Assembly (NCBI GenBank): GCA_036517855.1
Contig: DATDSR010000053.1
Location: 1 to 21,418, forward strand
From: DATDSR01 sp036517855
GTDB taxonomy: Bacteria; Patescibacteriota; Minisyncoccia; Phycocordibacterales; DATDSR01
Length of the DNA: 21,418 nucleotides
Direction of reading: 5' to 3'
The notes below the pieces were generated by a model that did no database searches, was not told where the DNA came from, and was given only the letters and a program-made list of their open reading frames with translations. Within the stretch, counting starts at the first letter, position 1. Every line of letters begins with the position of its first letter. Of this stretch, positions 1-7,244 are shown piece after piece. The position numbers and the translations under genes were made by a program.

Positions 1-1
1 G

Positions 2-130
2 GACAAGGTACCCAAAGCACTCAAGAGATTCAGAGACGTTGTGCCCTCGTACTTAAAGCACTACAATACCAAGCGATTGCACATGGGTATTAATTATCAA
101 ACACCACTGGAGGTGTTGCGAAGGTGCTGA
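2..130 (+). CDS. C-terminal fragment of an IS transposase (DDE integrase-core type)
   Basis: The only open frame here runs in from the left edge and ends at TGA 128-130, giving 42 residues. It ends with the pattern HYNTKRLHMGINYQTPLEVL, the typical tail of IS3/IS481-type integrase-core transposases, in which Y-N-x-x-R-x-H-x-G-x-N-x-x-T-P follows the last catalytic Glu. The catalytic DDE residues would lie outside the window. It is not part of an operon with the next gene, which starts 31 bases later. The contig probably breaks here because the element is repeated in the genome. Assignment to an exact IS family is not possible from this fragment. Confidence 0.8.
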   Translation, partial: DKVPKALKRFRDVVPSYLKHYNTKRLHMGINYQTPLEVLRRC

Positions 131-160
131 GGATTATACGGCGTGGTAGAATGCTAGTAC

Positions 161-1543
161 TTGACTAAAGAGAAGGTCAAAATTCATTTTTTTGGTGGGG
201 CCGGTGATGTGACCGGTTCTAATTTTATGTTTGAAACAGTGTCCCTGCCGAAGAACATTAAGATACTGATTGATTGCGGGATGTTTCAAGGTTCGCGCTT
301 TTGGGAGGAGAAGAACAACGCGCCCTTCGCTTTCGATCCTTCATCTGTCGACGCCCTCTTTGTAACGCACTCGCACATTGACCACGTTGGTCGTATCCCC
401 AAGCTCGTGCACGATGGTTTTAAGGGGCCGATTTATTCAACCCCACCAACTAAGGAGTTGGCAGAGGCTATGCTTGTTGATTCTCTGGGCGTGCTCACTA
501 AAGAGGCCAGGCACCACGGCTTGCCGCCTTTCTATAGTGAGGACGACGTGGCCGCTTCGATGAAGATGTGGCAGACGATTCCTTACCACCAGACGCAAGC
601 CATCGGTCCGATTGGCGTGACCTTCAAAGACTCGGGCCACGTGCTAGGCTCGGCCATGACCGAGCTCCACTTCAACGGTAAGAAGATTGTCTTCACCGGC
701 GACCTTGGCAACACACCCACACCACTTTTGCGCGACACCGAAGTTATAAATGACGCTGACTATTTGATAATGGAGAGTGTGTATGGTGACCGCAATCACG
801 AAACCTCGGTGCAGCGGCGCGAGATACTTGAGAATGTGATTGAGGACACGGTGAAGAAGAGTGGCACGCTTATGATACCGGCTTTCTCGCTCGAACGCAC
901 ACAGGAAATTTTGTTTGAGATTGAACGGATGATGGAGCAAAACCGCATACCACTTGTGCCTGTGTACGTGGATTCGCCACTCGCCATCAAAGTGACGGAC
1001 ATCTATCGCAAATATGAGAACGAGTACTTCAACAAAGATGCACGTTACTTACTAAAATCAGGCAACGAATTATTCTCATTCGCCCAAGTGCGTTTCACCA
1101 AGAGCACTGACGAGTCGCGCGAGATAGACGCCTCGCCTTTGCCTAAGATTGTGATGGCTGGCTCTGGCATGAGTAATGGGGGGCGGATATTGCATCATGA
1201 GAAGAAGTTCCTGCCAGACCCGAAGAGCACGCTCTTGCTTGTGGGTTATCAGGCCGCTGGCACGCTTGGTCGGCGTTTGCAGGAGGGGCAGAAGCGCGTG
1301 CGCATACACGGCGAGGATGTGGATGTGAGGGCCCGCATTGCCACCATTGGCGGTTACTCGGCTCACAAAGATTCGGATGGTCTGCTCGCTTTTGTGGCTT
1401 CGAGTGTGGACACCCTTAAGCACGTATACGCCGTGATGGGCGAACCCAAGAGTGCTCTCTTCCTCGTACAGCGTATCCGCGACTACCTGGGCGTAAACGC
1501 CAGCGCCCCCGTAGCAAACGAAGTCGCAGAGTTAGAGTTGTAA
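161..1543 (+). CDS. Beta-CASP metallo-beta-lactamase RNase (YSH1/RNase J-like)
   Basis: A 460-residue cytoplasmic metallo-hydrolase of the CPSF-73/YSH1-like beta-CASP family, expected to act as an RNA endo- or exonuclease. Metal ligands are visible: H70-x-H72-x-D74-H75 in THSHIDHVGR, H160 in DSGHVLGSA, D181 in FTGDLG, and H402 in GGYSAHKDSDGL. The beta-CASP domain occupies about residues 200-380 and contains the motif MAGSGMSNGGRI. The RMMBL segment follows, with GYQAAGTLGRRLQEG at about 365-380. Length and domain order fit the bacterial members of the family. The start is TTG at 161; the ATG at 151 is out of frame and stops after five codons. A -10-like TAGAAT (147-152) lies eight bases upstream, so the mRNA may be nearly leaderless. 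The substrate cannot be told from sequence. Confidence 0.93.
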   Translation: MTKEKVKIHFFGGAGDVTGSNFMFETVSLPKNIKILIDCGMFQGSRFWEEKNNAPFAFDPSSVDALFVTHSHIDHVGRIPKLVHDGFKGPIYSTPPTKELAEAMLVDSLGVLTKEARHHGLPPFYSEDDVAASMKMWQTIPYHQTQAIGPIGVTFKDSGHVLGSAMTELHFNGKKIVFTGDLGNTPTPLLRDTEVINDADYLIMESVYGDRNHETSVQRREILENVIEDTVKKSGTLMIPAFSLERTQEILFEIERMMEQNRIPLVPVYVDSPLAIKVTDIYRKYENEYFNKDARYLLKSGNELFSFAQVRFTKSTDESREIDASPLPKIVMAGSGMSNGGRILHHEKKFLPDPKSTLLLVGYQAAGTLGRRLQEGQKRVRIHGEDVDVRARIATIGGYSAHKDSDGLLAFVASSVDTLKHVYAVMGEPKSALFLVQRIRDYLGVNASAPVANEVAELEL

Positions 1544-1591
1544 TGATGAAATGTGCAATTTGAAATTTGCAAACAATGATAAAATGGATGA

Positions 1592-2083
1592 ATGAGTGAA
1601 GGTGAACAAAACGAAATGAATACAGAGATCACGGAGTACGTGGCTGAGGAACTGGATAGGCTTAAAGACCTTGTTTCAGAACTTCAAAATACACTTAAAG
1701 AAATCGAGCCTGAAATCATCGCGCCAGGAGATAAGGTTCGCGACTCGTATACGGAGGACCTTTTGAAGAATGTGGAGATGCAGGACGGTAAAATATTCTT
1801 TGCTAAAGAAGCAGGTCAAATCATTGGCTTTGTTGCCACCTATGTCAATCAGGAGACTGATGAAGATGTCGAATATCTATATGTCTCGGATGTGGCAGTG
1901 ACTAAAGATGCCCGTGGTAAAGGGGTCGGAAAACTTTTGTTGGACAGGGCAGAGCAGTATGCTAGAGATAAAAATTTAAAATTCATAAGAATAAGTAGCC
2001 AAGTTTCAAATGACGGGGCAACACGCTTATATAGAAACTCTGGGTTCAATGATTACCTTGTAACTTTGCAAAAGAAGCTTTGA
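1592..2083 (+). CDS. GNAT family N-acetyltransferase
   Basis: A 163-residue cytoplasmic protein with a GCN5-related acetyltransferase fold, predicted to transfer an acetyl group from acetyl-CoA to an amine. The acetyl-CoA-binding motif A is clear in DVAVTKDARGKGVGKLLLDRAEQYA (about residues 104-128), which contains the R/Q-x-x-G-x-G/A core as RGKGVG. The segment RLYRNSGFNDY near the C-terminus is the usual motif B end. The first 45 residues are acidic and helical and are additional to the core. ATG 1592 is preferred because TAAAAT at 1580-1585 ends six bases before it, which would give a leaderless mRNA. A second in-frame ATG at 1616 is possible. The substrate is unknown. Confidence 0.88.
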   Translation: MSEGEQNEMNTEITEYVAEELDRLKDLVSELQNTLKEIEPEIIAPGDKVRDSYTEDLLKNVEMQDGKIFFAKEAGQIIGFVATYVNQETDEDVEYLYVSDVAVTKDARGKGVGKLLLDRAEQYARDKNLKFIRISSQVSNDGATRLYRNSGFNDYLVTLQKKL

Positions 2084-2118
2084 TTGTTTTCAAATTGCAA
2101 ATTTCTCATTAAATCATT
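2084..2118 (+). repeat. 35-base repeat ahead of a gene, copy 1
   Basis: Matches 2532-2566 at 34 of 35 positions. It holds AAATTGCAAATTT-like palindromic sequence and sits just before the 2125 gene. A partial inverted copy is at 1557-1580, before the gene at 1592. Confidence 0.85.
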
Positions 2119-2124
2119 TTGACC

Positions 2125-2493
2125 ATGACCTACGATTTGGAGGAGAGGACAAAGAAGTTTAGTAAGGAGGTTATTGATTGTTTGCGATTACTGCCGAAGG
2201 ATGAGATAAACCGACCTTTGGTGAGTCAATGTGTGCGAGCGGCTACGAGTGTGGGAGCCAATTACCGCGAAGCTAATGCGGCTAGTTCAAAGCGGGATTT
2301 TAAAAATAAAATCGCTATTTGTCGTAAGGAAGTGCGGGAGACGAAATACTGGATTGAGGTGATTCTTGACGCTAATACAGCCCAGAAACTAGCTTTTGCC
2401 AAAATCGAAAAGGAGGCGCACGAACTTGATTTAATCTTCAACAAAATATATAGTTCGTTGGGAGGTTTCGAACGTTTTACCCCTGACTCCTGA
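2125..2493 (+). CDS. Four-helix-bundle protein, 23S rRNA IVP / Avd superfamily
   Basis: A 122-residue protein of the S23/four-helix-bundle family first found in intervening sequences of 23S rRNA genes and related in fold to the DGR accessory protein Avd. Diagnostic features are DLEERTKKFSKEVIDCLRLLP at the start, the SVGANYREANAASSKRDFKNKIAICRKE region (about residues 45-72), and KEVRETKYWIEVILDA. The family forms oligomers with a positively charged surface, and its cellular role outside DGRs is unclear. A TTG codon at 2119 is also in frame, but ATG 2125 gives the usual N-terminus. It is preceded by the first copy of a 35-base repeat that also precedes the next gene. No DGR parts are nearby, so this copy is probably not an Avd. 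Confidence 0.85.
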   Translation: MTYDLEERTKKFSKEVIDCLRLLPKDEINRPLVSQCVRAATSVGANYREANAASSKRDFKNKIAICRKEVRETKYWIEVILDANTAQKLAFAKIEKEAHELDLIFNKIYSSLGGFERFTPDS

Positions 2494-2531
2494 CTCAAGC
2501 CCCCTGTTTTCTCATTAAGTCATTATCAACA

Positions 2532-2566
2532 TTGTTTGCAAATTGCAAATTTCTCATTAAATCATT
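2532..2566 (+). repeat. 35-base repeat ahead of a gene, copy 2
   Basis: Second copy, ending one base before ATG 2567. One mismatch (G for T) to 2084-2118. Confidence 0.85.
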
Positions 2567-3247
2567 ATGACTACTGTCACTGATCGTCACGAGCATTTTA
2601 AGATTAAGATTGCCGTTTCAGGCGCGGCTGAAACGGGGCACTTGCCACCGGAGGCTTTGGACTTGGCTGAGGAGATAGGTCGGGAGATCGTGCGCCAGGG
2701 TGCGGTGCTAGTAACGGGCGCCACTACCGGCATCCCACTTTGGGCGGCCAAGGGGGCCAAGGCGGAGGGGGGAGTATCCATCGGCATATCGCCTGCCCTG
2801 GGCGAGCGCGAGCACGTGGAGGGCTACGGTTTGCCGCTAGATTATATGGACATCATTATGTACACCGGCCAAGGCTACTCGGGGCGCGACATACTAATGA
2901 CACGCACCTCGGATGCCGTTATCATTTGCGCCGGACGCATCGGCACCATCCACGAGTTTACTGTTACCTTTGAAGACAAAAAGCCGATGGGCATCCTCCA
3001 AGGTCCGTGGAGTACCGATGACATAATTCAAGAAATAATAGAGAAGAGCCACCGTGGTAACGAAGACAAAGCCATTGTGTACGACGCTGATCCCAAGAAG
3101 CTGATAGAGAAGCTTATCAAGCTCGTGAAAGATACAAAGATAGAATATTTTAAATCCGCCACTGTTAGCGGTTCGCTCGCAGGTCTGTGCGAAGGGTCAA
3201 ATTGCAAAGCCATACCAGTGCCGAGATTTGCCCCGCCGAAAAAATAG
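2567..3247 (+). CDS. SLOG/LOG-family Rossmann-like protein
   Basis: A 226-residue protein of the SLOG superfamily (relatives of TIGR00725, LOG and YpsA), which bind nucleotides or nucleotide-derived ligands. Visible motifs: strand-loop KIAVSGAAETG at 12-22, GAVLVTGATTGIPLWAAKGA at about 45-64, and AGRIGTIHEFTVTFEDKKPMGIL at about 125-147. The last is the counterpart of the G-G-x-G-T-x-x-E signature, with A-G-R-I-G-T-I-H-E. The C-terminal 30 residues contain two Cys and are not part of the core fold. The gene is separated from xth by one base (TAG 3245-3247, ATG 3249), so the two are probably co-transcribed. The enzyme activity is not known. A phosphoribohydrolase like LOG is possible but the motif is not the canonical PGGxGTxxE. 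Confidence 0.75.
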   Translation: MTTVTDRHEHFKIKIAVSGAAETGHLPPEALDLAEEIGREIVRQGAVLVTGATTGIPLWAAKGAKAEGGVSIGISPALGEREHVEGYGLPLDYMDIIMYTGQGYSGRDILMTRTSDAVIICAGRIGTIHEFTVTFEDKKPMGILQGPWSTDDIIQEIIEKSHRGNEDKAIVYDADPKKLIEKLIKLVKDTKIEYFKSATVSGSLAGLCEGSNCKAIPVPRFAPPKK

Positions 3248-3248
3248 T

Positions 3249-4031
3249 ATGTTGTGGAAGTTTGCTAGTTGGAATGTGAACGGCCTGCGGGCTATTGAAC
3301 GCAAGGGCTTGCTGCGACCTTTCATTGAGGAACAGAAGCCTGACGTGCTTTGCTTGCAAGAAGTTAAGATTGATGAGGATTCTCACAGTGGTACGGGTTT
3401 GGTGTATCCCTCATATAACGAAGCGTGGAATTACGGTGATCGTCCAGGATATTCTGGGACAGCAATCTTGTCTAACGAAAAATTGGGTGAGCCAAAAGTT
3501 AAAATGGGGCTAGGCGTTGATGAGTTCGATAGCGAAGGACGTGTTATGACTGCGGAGTATGATAAGTTTTACGTAGTAAATGCATACTTTCCAAATAGCC
3601 GCCCGGATCTTTCGAGGTTAGATTTCAAAAGTGACTTCAATGAAGCGATGCTCAAGCATTTGAAGAAGTTAGATAAAAAGAAGCCGGTAGTCCTAACCGG
3701 CGACTATAATGTGGCTCACGAGCCGATTGATTTGGCGAGGCCCAAAGAGAACGAGGGCAAACATGGCTATCACCTGCGCGAGAGGGAGTGGTTCGGTAAG
3801 TTGCTTGAAGCCGGCTTCGTAGACACATTTCGCCAGGCTCACCCCACCAAAGTGCAATACAGTTGGTGGAGCACCCGCTTTGGCACCAAAGCCCGCATTA
3901 ACAATGTCGGCTGGCGCATAGACTATTTCGTAGTCAGCAAAAGGCTCGCGAGTAAGATCAAAAAAGCCGAAATCCTAGATCAAGTGAAAGGTTCCGATCA
4001 CGCCCCCGTTACTTTGGAGATTGAGCTTTAG
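3249..4031 (+). CDS. xth: Exodeoxyribonuclease III (AP endonuclease)
   Basis: A 260-residue member of the exonuclease III/APE1 endonuclease-exonuclease-phosphatase family, which cuts DNA 5' of abasic sites in base-excision repair and also has 3'-5' exonuclease activity. Motifs in order: SWNVNGLRA with N9, CLQEVKI with metal ligand E38, DRPGYSGTAIL, LTGDYNVAHEPIDLARP with the catalytic Asp/Asn pair, YSWWSTRFG, GWRIDYFVVS, and C-terminal GSDHAPVTLEIEL with the Asp-His pair. All expected active-site residues are present. The ATG at 3249 gives the canonical N-terminus; the upstream in-frame TTG at 3228 lies inside the preceding gene and is less likely. The 3' end overlaps the convergent rplT by 23 bases. 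Confidence 0.96.
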   Translation: MLWKFASWNVNGLRAIERKGLLRPFIEEQKPDVLCLQEVKIDEDSHSGTGLVYPSYNEAWNYGDRPGYSGTAILSNEKLGEPKVKMGLGVDEFDSEGRVMTAEYDKFYVVNAYFPNSRPDLSRLDFKSDFNEAMLKHLKKLDKKKPVVLTGDYNVAHEPIDLARPKENEGKHGYHLREREWFGKLLEAGFVDTFRQAHPTKVQYSWWSTRFGTKARINNVGWRIDYFVVSKRLASKIKKAEILDQVKGSDHAPVTLEIEL

Positions 4032-4383
4032 GTTTAGTAGACTCTTTAACGAAGGCTACCACGCGAGCGAAGGCCTTTGGGTCGTTCTCGGCGAGGTCGG
4101 CTAGGATTTTGCGATCTAAGATAACACCCTTCTTTTTGAGGTCGTTGATGAAGCGAGAGTAGGAGAGGCCAAGCGGGCGGACGGCGGCGTTAATTTTGAT
4201 ATTCCAAAGGGTGCGGAAGTCGCCCTTCTTATCGCGTCTGTGAGCACGGGCGTAAGCTAGGCCTTTAGTTATGGCCACTTTGGCCGCGCGCTCTTTGGTG
4301 CTTCGGCCGTGACGATAACCCTTGGCCATCTTAAGGAGCTTGCGACGCCTTTTTATTGCATGTTTACCCTTTTTGACTCTCAT
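4009..4383 (-). CDS. rplT: 50S ribosomal protein bL20
   Basis: A 124-residue ribosomal protein bL20, which binds 23S rRNA early in 50S assembly. The basic N-terminal extension RVKKGKHAIKRRRKLLKMAKGYRHGRS (about 2-28) and the globular part with LWNIKINAAVRPLGLSYSRFINDLKKKGVILDRKILADLA (about 60-100) are typical. It is the third gene of the infC-rpmI-rplT cluster and starts ten bases after the rpmI stop. No clear Shine-Dalgarno sequence is seen before ATG 4383. In many bacteria L20 represses this operon through its mRNA; no such leader structure was identified here. The C-terminal tail TKPKAQSPK is slightly longer than usual and overlaps xth on the other strand. Confidence 0.98.
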   Translation of the reverse strand: MRVKKGKHAIKRRRKLLKMAKGYRHGRSTKERAAKVAITKGLAYARAHRRDKKGDFRTLWNIKINAAVRPLGLSYSRFINDLKKKGVILDRKILADLAENDPKAFARVVAFVKESTKPKAQSPK

Positions 4384-4393
4384 GATTTAAATG

Positions 4394-4612
4394 TTAGTTA
4401 TTTAGAAACTTAGCTAACTGGGGCATATTAAGACCAGCCACCTTCATCTTCATTGTGTGTTGCTGGCCGCGCTTGCGATTAAGTTGCGACGAACGTGATG
4501 CCTTGGCGTTGTAGTGATCGTGCCCAGGTGAACGCGAAATAATTTTGCCGCGCTTTGTTACCTTAAGGCGTTTGGTATATGACTTGTTTGTTTTTGCGTT
4601 TGTTTTTGACAT
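4394..4612 (-). CDS. rpmI: 50S ribosomal protein bL35
   Basis: A 72-residue, very basic ribosomal protein bL35. Recognisable elements are the N-terminal KTNKSYTKRLKVTKRGKIISRSPGHDH (about 8-34) and the central KASRSSQLNRKR, which match the family's K-S-x-A-x-K-R-F-K-V-T and H-x-x-x-x-K-S-x-x-x-x-R-x-L pattern. The gene lies between infC and rplT, the standard order, with 28 bases between the infC stop and its ATG. The C-terminus, LNMPQLAKFLNN, is slightly longer than in E. coli. No separate promoter was seen, so it probably depends on the infC promoter. Confidence 0.96.
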   Translation of the reverse strand: MSKTNAKTNKSYTKRLKVTKRGKIISRSPGHDHYNAKASRSSQLNRKRGQQHTMKMKVAGLNMPQLAKFLNN

Positions 4613-4640
4613 ATTTGTTGCTTCGCTTCGCTACGAGTTT

Positions 4641-5159
4641 TTATTTTTTCTTCGTTCTCTCGATTACTAGTGTCAGTCCCTTCGGGCTCGGCTTGATTTC
4701 GTCAATGATACGAAATTCTTCGGTGATTAATTTTAAAACTCGGTCCAAGCGCTCCTTGAGGAAGTTCTTGTCCATATACTTGGCCCGCCCTCGCAAGTAC
4801 AGATCAATCTTCACTCGGTGGCCCTCACCCAAGAACTTGCTGGCCATCTTGGCCTTAAGGTCCAAGTCGTGATCGCCTGTGCCAATCTTAACCTGAATCT
4901 GCTTGGTCTCTTGGACGTGGGTCTTGGCTTTGGCCTCCTTTTGTTTCTTCTGCTCTTGGTACTGCCATTTGCCCGAATCAATGATCTTGGCTACTGGGGG
5001 AGTGGCCGTGGGGCTTATCTCCACCAAATCAAGGCCCAACTTATCAGCCTGTTCGAGGGCCGCCTCTCGGCTAATGACCCCCAAGTTGCTACCATCCTCC
5101 AAGAGAACCCGTAGTTCCTTAGCTTGTATTTGATGGTTTATACGTACGGCCCTATTCAT
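4641..5159 (-). CDS. infC: Translation initiation factor IF-3
   Basis: A 172-residue IF-3, which binds the 30S subunit, prevents premature 50S joining and checks the start codon. The N-domain contains RINHQIQAKELRVLLEDGSNLGVIS (about 6-30) and DLVEISPTATPPVAKIIDSGKWQYQ (about 44-68). A charged linker of about 70-85 leads to the C-domain with IQVKIGTGDHDLDLKAKMASKFL and GHRVKIDLYLRGR. In many bacteria infC starts with the rare codon AUU for autoregulation; here it is ATG, so that control is not apparent. A TATACT box lies 11 bases upstream (see the promoter entry). It is the first gene of the infC-rpmI-rplT operon. Confidence 0.97.
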   Translation of the reverse strand: MNRAVRINHQIQAKELRVLLEDGSNLGVISREAALEQADKLGLDLVEISPTATPPVAKIIDSGKWQYQEQKKQKEAKAKTHVQETKQIQVKIGTGDHDLDLKAKMASKFLGEGHRVKIDLYLRGRAKYMDKNFLKERLDRVLKLITEEFRIIDEIKPSPKGLTLVIERTKKK

Positions 5160-5164
5160 TTAGC

Positions 5165-5199
5165 CAAGAGAGTATAACCCATCTCGTTGCAAAAGGAAA
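5165..5199 (-). promoter_or_regulatory. Putative infC operon promoter
   Basis: On the minus strand, TTTCCT (5194-5199) and TATACT (5171-5176) are separated by 17 bases. The -10 is one mismatch from consensus and the -35 is weak. Predicted transcription start is about 5164-5165, leaving a 5' UTR of only five or six bases before infC ATG 5159. It lies immediately after the hairpin that probably ends yjjX transcription. Confidence 0.5.
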
Positions 5200-5226
5200 G
5201 GCCCAGGGCATAGAGCGCCCCAGGCC
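5191..5226 (-). terminator. Hairpin with T-rich tail between yjjX and infC
   Basis: On the minus strand GGCCTGGGGC (5226-5217) and GCCCTGGGCC (5209-5200) form a 10-bp stem, including two G-U pairs, with a 7-base loop. It is followed by TTTCCTTTT. This fits an imperfect intrinsic terminator for yjjX, whose stop lies 16 bases before it. An attenuator ahead of infC is an alternative. Confidence 0.6.
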
Positions 5227-5241
5227 GGGATTCTGTCATGG

Positions 5242-5775
5242 TTAGTAGAGCTTGGGATGGATGAAGGGTATTAGTGCCGAGACAACCGCATGTCGGTAGA
5301 GCTCGGTGCGGTCGATCACGCCTCCGGTGAGTAGGCCGATGGCGCCCATGCGCTGTTTGGAGTTTTGCTCTTTGAAGACGATGTCGCATGCCTCGCCGAC
5401 TTCCTTGCCTTCCTTGAGCACCAGCTGCCGTATCTTTTCGGGCAGAAAAAATGTCATCGTTTTGCCGGCACCAACTCTGCCTGCCTTGTCGGCTACGACT
5501 ATCCACGCAAATTCTTGCATCAGTCCGTCGCCGTCCTCGACGCCACCCTCTAGTCCGACGAAGAAGTCGCCTTTCGGTACCAGCTCCTTTGCATGTCTGG
5601 CGCGGTTACAGGCACCCTCAAGGGTTGTCTCATCGGTGAGCGGTTGAGCTGGTACACCCGAAGTCGCCCGAACACCACGGAACTCAAACTTCCCTTTGGG
5701 GAAGCACTGGGCGAAGGCCTGCTTCACAGTCTCGATTTTGACAGGATTCTCTGAGGCAACCACTACTAGTTTCAT
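5242..5775 (-). CDS. yjjX: Inosine/xanthosine triphosphatase, YjjX family
   Basis: A 177-residue NTPase of the YjjX/NTPase_I-T family, which hydrolyses non-canonical purine nucleoside triphosphates (ITP, XTP) and so keeps them out of nucleic acids. The N-terminal VVVASENPVKIETVKQAF (4-21) is the hallmark. Also typical are VPAQPLTDETTLEGACNRARHA (about 45-66), DFFVGLEGGVE (about 74-84), FAWIVVAD and the C-terminal TGGVIDRTELYRHAVVSALIPF. It starts at ATG 5775 with a strong GGAGGTG seven bases upstream, unlike most genes in this window. It is divergent from smpB across a 91-base gap. A hairpin follows its stop codon. Confidence 0.9.
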   Translation of the reverse strand: MKLVVVASENPVKIETVKQAFAQCFPKGKFEFRGVRATSGVPAQPLTDETTLEGACNRARHAKELVPKGDFFVGLEGGVEDGDGLMQEFAWIVVADKAGRVGAGKTMTFFLPEKIRQLVLKEGKEVGEACDIVFKEQNSKQRMGAIGLLTGGVIDRTELYRHAVVSALIPFIHPKLY

Positions 5776-5827
5776 CCTTTCACCTCCGCTTGGGAGATTA
5801 GCAAAACAAGTGGCATGTTACAACCCT

Positions 5828-5860
5828 GTAGTAGAGCTTTGCTTCACTACGGGGTACAAT
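5828..5860 (+). promoter_or_regulatory. Putative smpB promoter with overlapping inverted repeat
   Basis: TACAAT (5855-5860) ends six bases before the smpB ATG, which predicts a leaderless transcript. No good -35 is present at 17 bases. Upstream, GTAGTAGAGC and GCTTCACTAC (5828-5850) form an imperfect inverted repeat around TTT. It could be an operator, or a hairpin on transcripts coming from outside. Confidence 0.4.
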
Positions 5861-5866
5861 AGGCCT

Positions 5867-6316
5867 ATGCCACGGCTTTTGGAACATAAACGGGCTCATA
5901 ACGACTACTCTATTGAGGAGCGTTTTGAGGCTGGGATAGAGTTGCTTGGTTCGGAGGTTAAGTCTCTGCGGGCGGGGCAAGGCAAATTGCTCGGGGCTCA
6001 CGTGGTTATCCGTGGGGGAGAGGCCTTTGTACTTGGGATGCAGGTGCCGCCCTATCAACCCAAGAACGCGAGTGCAGACTTTGACCCAATGCGCACGCGC
6101 AAGCTCTTGTTTACGAAGAAGGAGTTGGCTACCCTCGCTCTATTCGAGGCACGCAAAGGTTTTACCCTCATCCCCGTGGCTGTTTACACTAAAGCCAAAA
6201 AGATTAAAGTAGAAGTGGCGGTGGCCAAGGGCAAGAAGCTTCACGATCGTCGAGAGGATATCAAAAAGCGAGAGGATACTCGAGCGATGGCCAGGGCCAC
6301 GAAGAGAGAATTATGA
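5867..6316 (+). CDS. smpB: SsrA-binding protein SmpB
   Basis: A 149-residue SmpB, the tmRNA partner that delivers tmRNA to stalled ribosomes in trans-translation. Typical motifs: RAHNDYSIEERFEAGIELLGSEVKSLRAGQGKLLGAHV (about 9-46), MQVPPYQPKN with the conserved proline-rich loop, and the basic C-terminal tail KGKKLHDRREDIKKREDTRAMARA (about 120-143), which mimics an mRNA in the A-site channel. ATG 5867 gives the canonical N-terminus; the longer open frame from 5696 would overlap yjjX on the other strand and is rejected. The matching tmRNA gene is at 11762-12150. mltG follows ten bases after the stop, so the two are likely co-transcribed. Confidence 0.96.
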   Translation: MPRLLEHKRAHNDYSIEERFEAGIELLGSEVKSLRAGQGKLLGAHVVIRGGEAFVLGMQVPPYQPKNASADFDPMRTRKLLFTKKELATLALFEARKGFTLIPVAVYTKAKKIKVEVAVAKGKKLHDRREDIKKREDTRAMARATKREL

Positions 6317-6326
6317 TGTATGAATT

Positions 6327-7208
6327 ATGAATAAAGTCCCAAGATTTAAAAAGAAGAGATTAGTAATTGGGGTTTTGGTGCTTGTCTGCGTTTTGAGTTT
6401 TGGTGTTTGGGCTTTTGCCTCACGTACCCCACGCGAGCTGACCACTACACTCGATTTGACCAATAAAAAGATTTTAGGTGACCCGCCCGTCTCTACCTTC
6501 TCCGATATACTTTCAGACTTCGCTGATTTAGCAAATAATTTGGGTGGCTCTCTTCTTGCCGCGGCGGATTCAGATTATATCCATATTCGTGAAGGTTTGC
6601 GTAAGGAGGAGGTGGCGGATCTATTTGGCAAGAATTTGGATTGGTCCAAAGAGCAAAAGCTCGCCTTCGCCACCGCCATTGAGGGTAAGTACTACCCGGG
6701 CACTTATTCCATCCCGAGTTCGGGTAGTGAGGAGATATTGCGCGAGGTTATGTTGCACCGATTTGAAAAGCAGGTGGCCGATCGCTACTCTACAACCACA
6801 GCGCGGGTGATTAAACTAGACGTAGCTCTCAAGATTGCTTCGCTCATTGAGCGTGAAGCCGGGGGAAAGAGCGATATGCGCCTTATTAGTGGCGTGATAT
6901 GGAATCGCATCTTCAAAGATATGCCACTTGGTATCGACGCCACTCTCCAATATGCCAAGGCCACGAGCTCGCCATGGTGGCGGACAGTTAATTCGGTAGA
7001 CAAAAACATAGATTCGCCCTTCAACACATATAAGCGCAAGGGTTTACCACCCACACCTATCGCCAGCCCCGGTCTTGCCTCTATCGACGCCGCTCTCAAC
7101 CCGAAAAAGACCGACTGCCTCTTCTACATTCACGACAGTGCCAGGCGCATCCATTGCTCGGCTACCTACGCAGGCCACTTGAAGAATATTAAAAAGTATC
7201 TACAATAG
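6327..7208 (+). CDS. mltG: Endolytic murein transglycosylase MltG
   Basis: A 293-residue membrane-anchored lytic transglycosylase of the MltG/YceG family, which cuts nascent glycan strands and so ends peptidoglycan polymerisation. A basic N-terminus (KVPRFKKKR) precedes one membrane segment at about residues 11-30, leaving the catalytic domain outside. The LysM-like part covers about 80-150, with EGKYYPGTYSIP as the counterpart of the family's E-G-x-x-x-P-x-T-Y. The YceG core holds the catalytic Glu in ASLIEREAG (about 171-179), followed by ISGVIWNRIFKDMPLGIDATLQYA, SPFNTYKRKGLPPTPIASPGLASIDAALNPKK and LFYIHDSARRIHCSATYAGHL. The protein is somewhat short for the family. It lies directly downstream of smpB. 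Confidence 0.95.
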   Translation: MNKVPRFKKKRLVIGVLVLVCVLSFGVWAFASRTPRELTTTLDLTNKKILGDPPVSTFSDILSDFADLANNLGGSLLAAADSDYIHIREGLRKEEVADLFGKNLDWSKEQKLAFATAIEGKYYPGTYSIPSSGSEEILREVMLHRFEKQVADRYSTTTARVIKLDVALKIASLIEREAGGKSDMRLISGVIWNRIFKDMPLGIDATLQYAKATSSPWWRTVNSVDKNIDSPFNTYKRKGLPPTPIASPGLASIDAALNPKKTDCLFYIHDSARRIHCSATYAGHLKNIKKYLQ

Positions 7209-7244
7209 AGATACGCGTATCATTAGCAACTAACCACATTAATT

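Noticed and set aside
2740..2973. 77-codon Gly-rich frame inside the SLOG gene
   Set aside because: Shadow frame of a well-supported gene with a biased translation.
5156..5239. 27-codon frame upstream of infC (MTESRPGALYALGLSF onward) whose stop overlaps the infC ATG, resembling a leader peptide
   Set aside because: It spans a terminator-like hairpin and a plausible infC promoter, has no ribosome-binding site, and starts two bases after the yjjX stop. It looks like chance read-through sequence.
5696..5866. N-terminal extension of the smpB frame
   Set aside because: It overlaps the divergent yjjX gene and the promoter region; SmpB homology begins exactly at ATG 5867.
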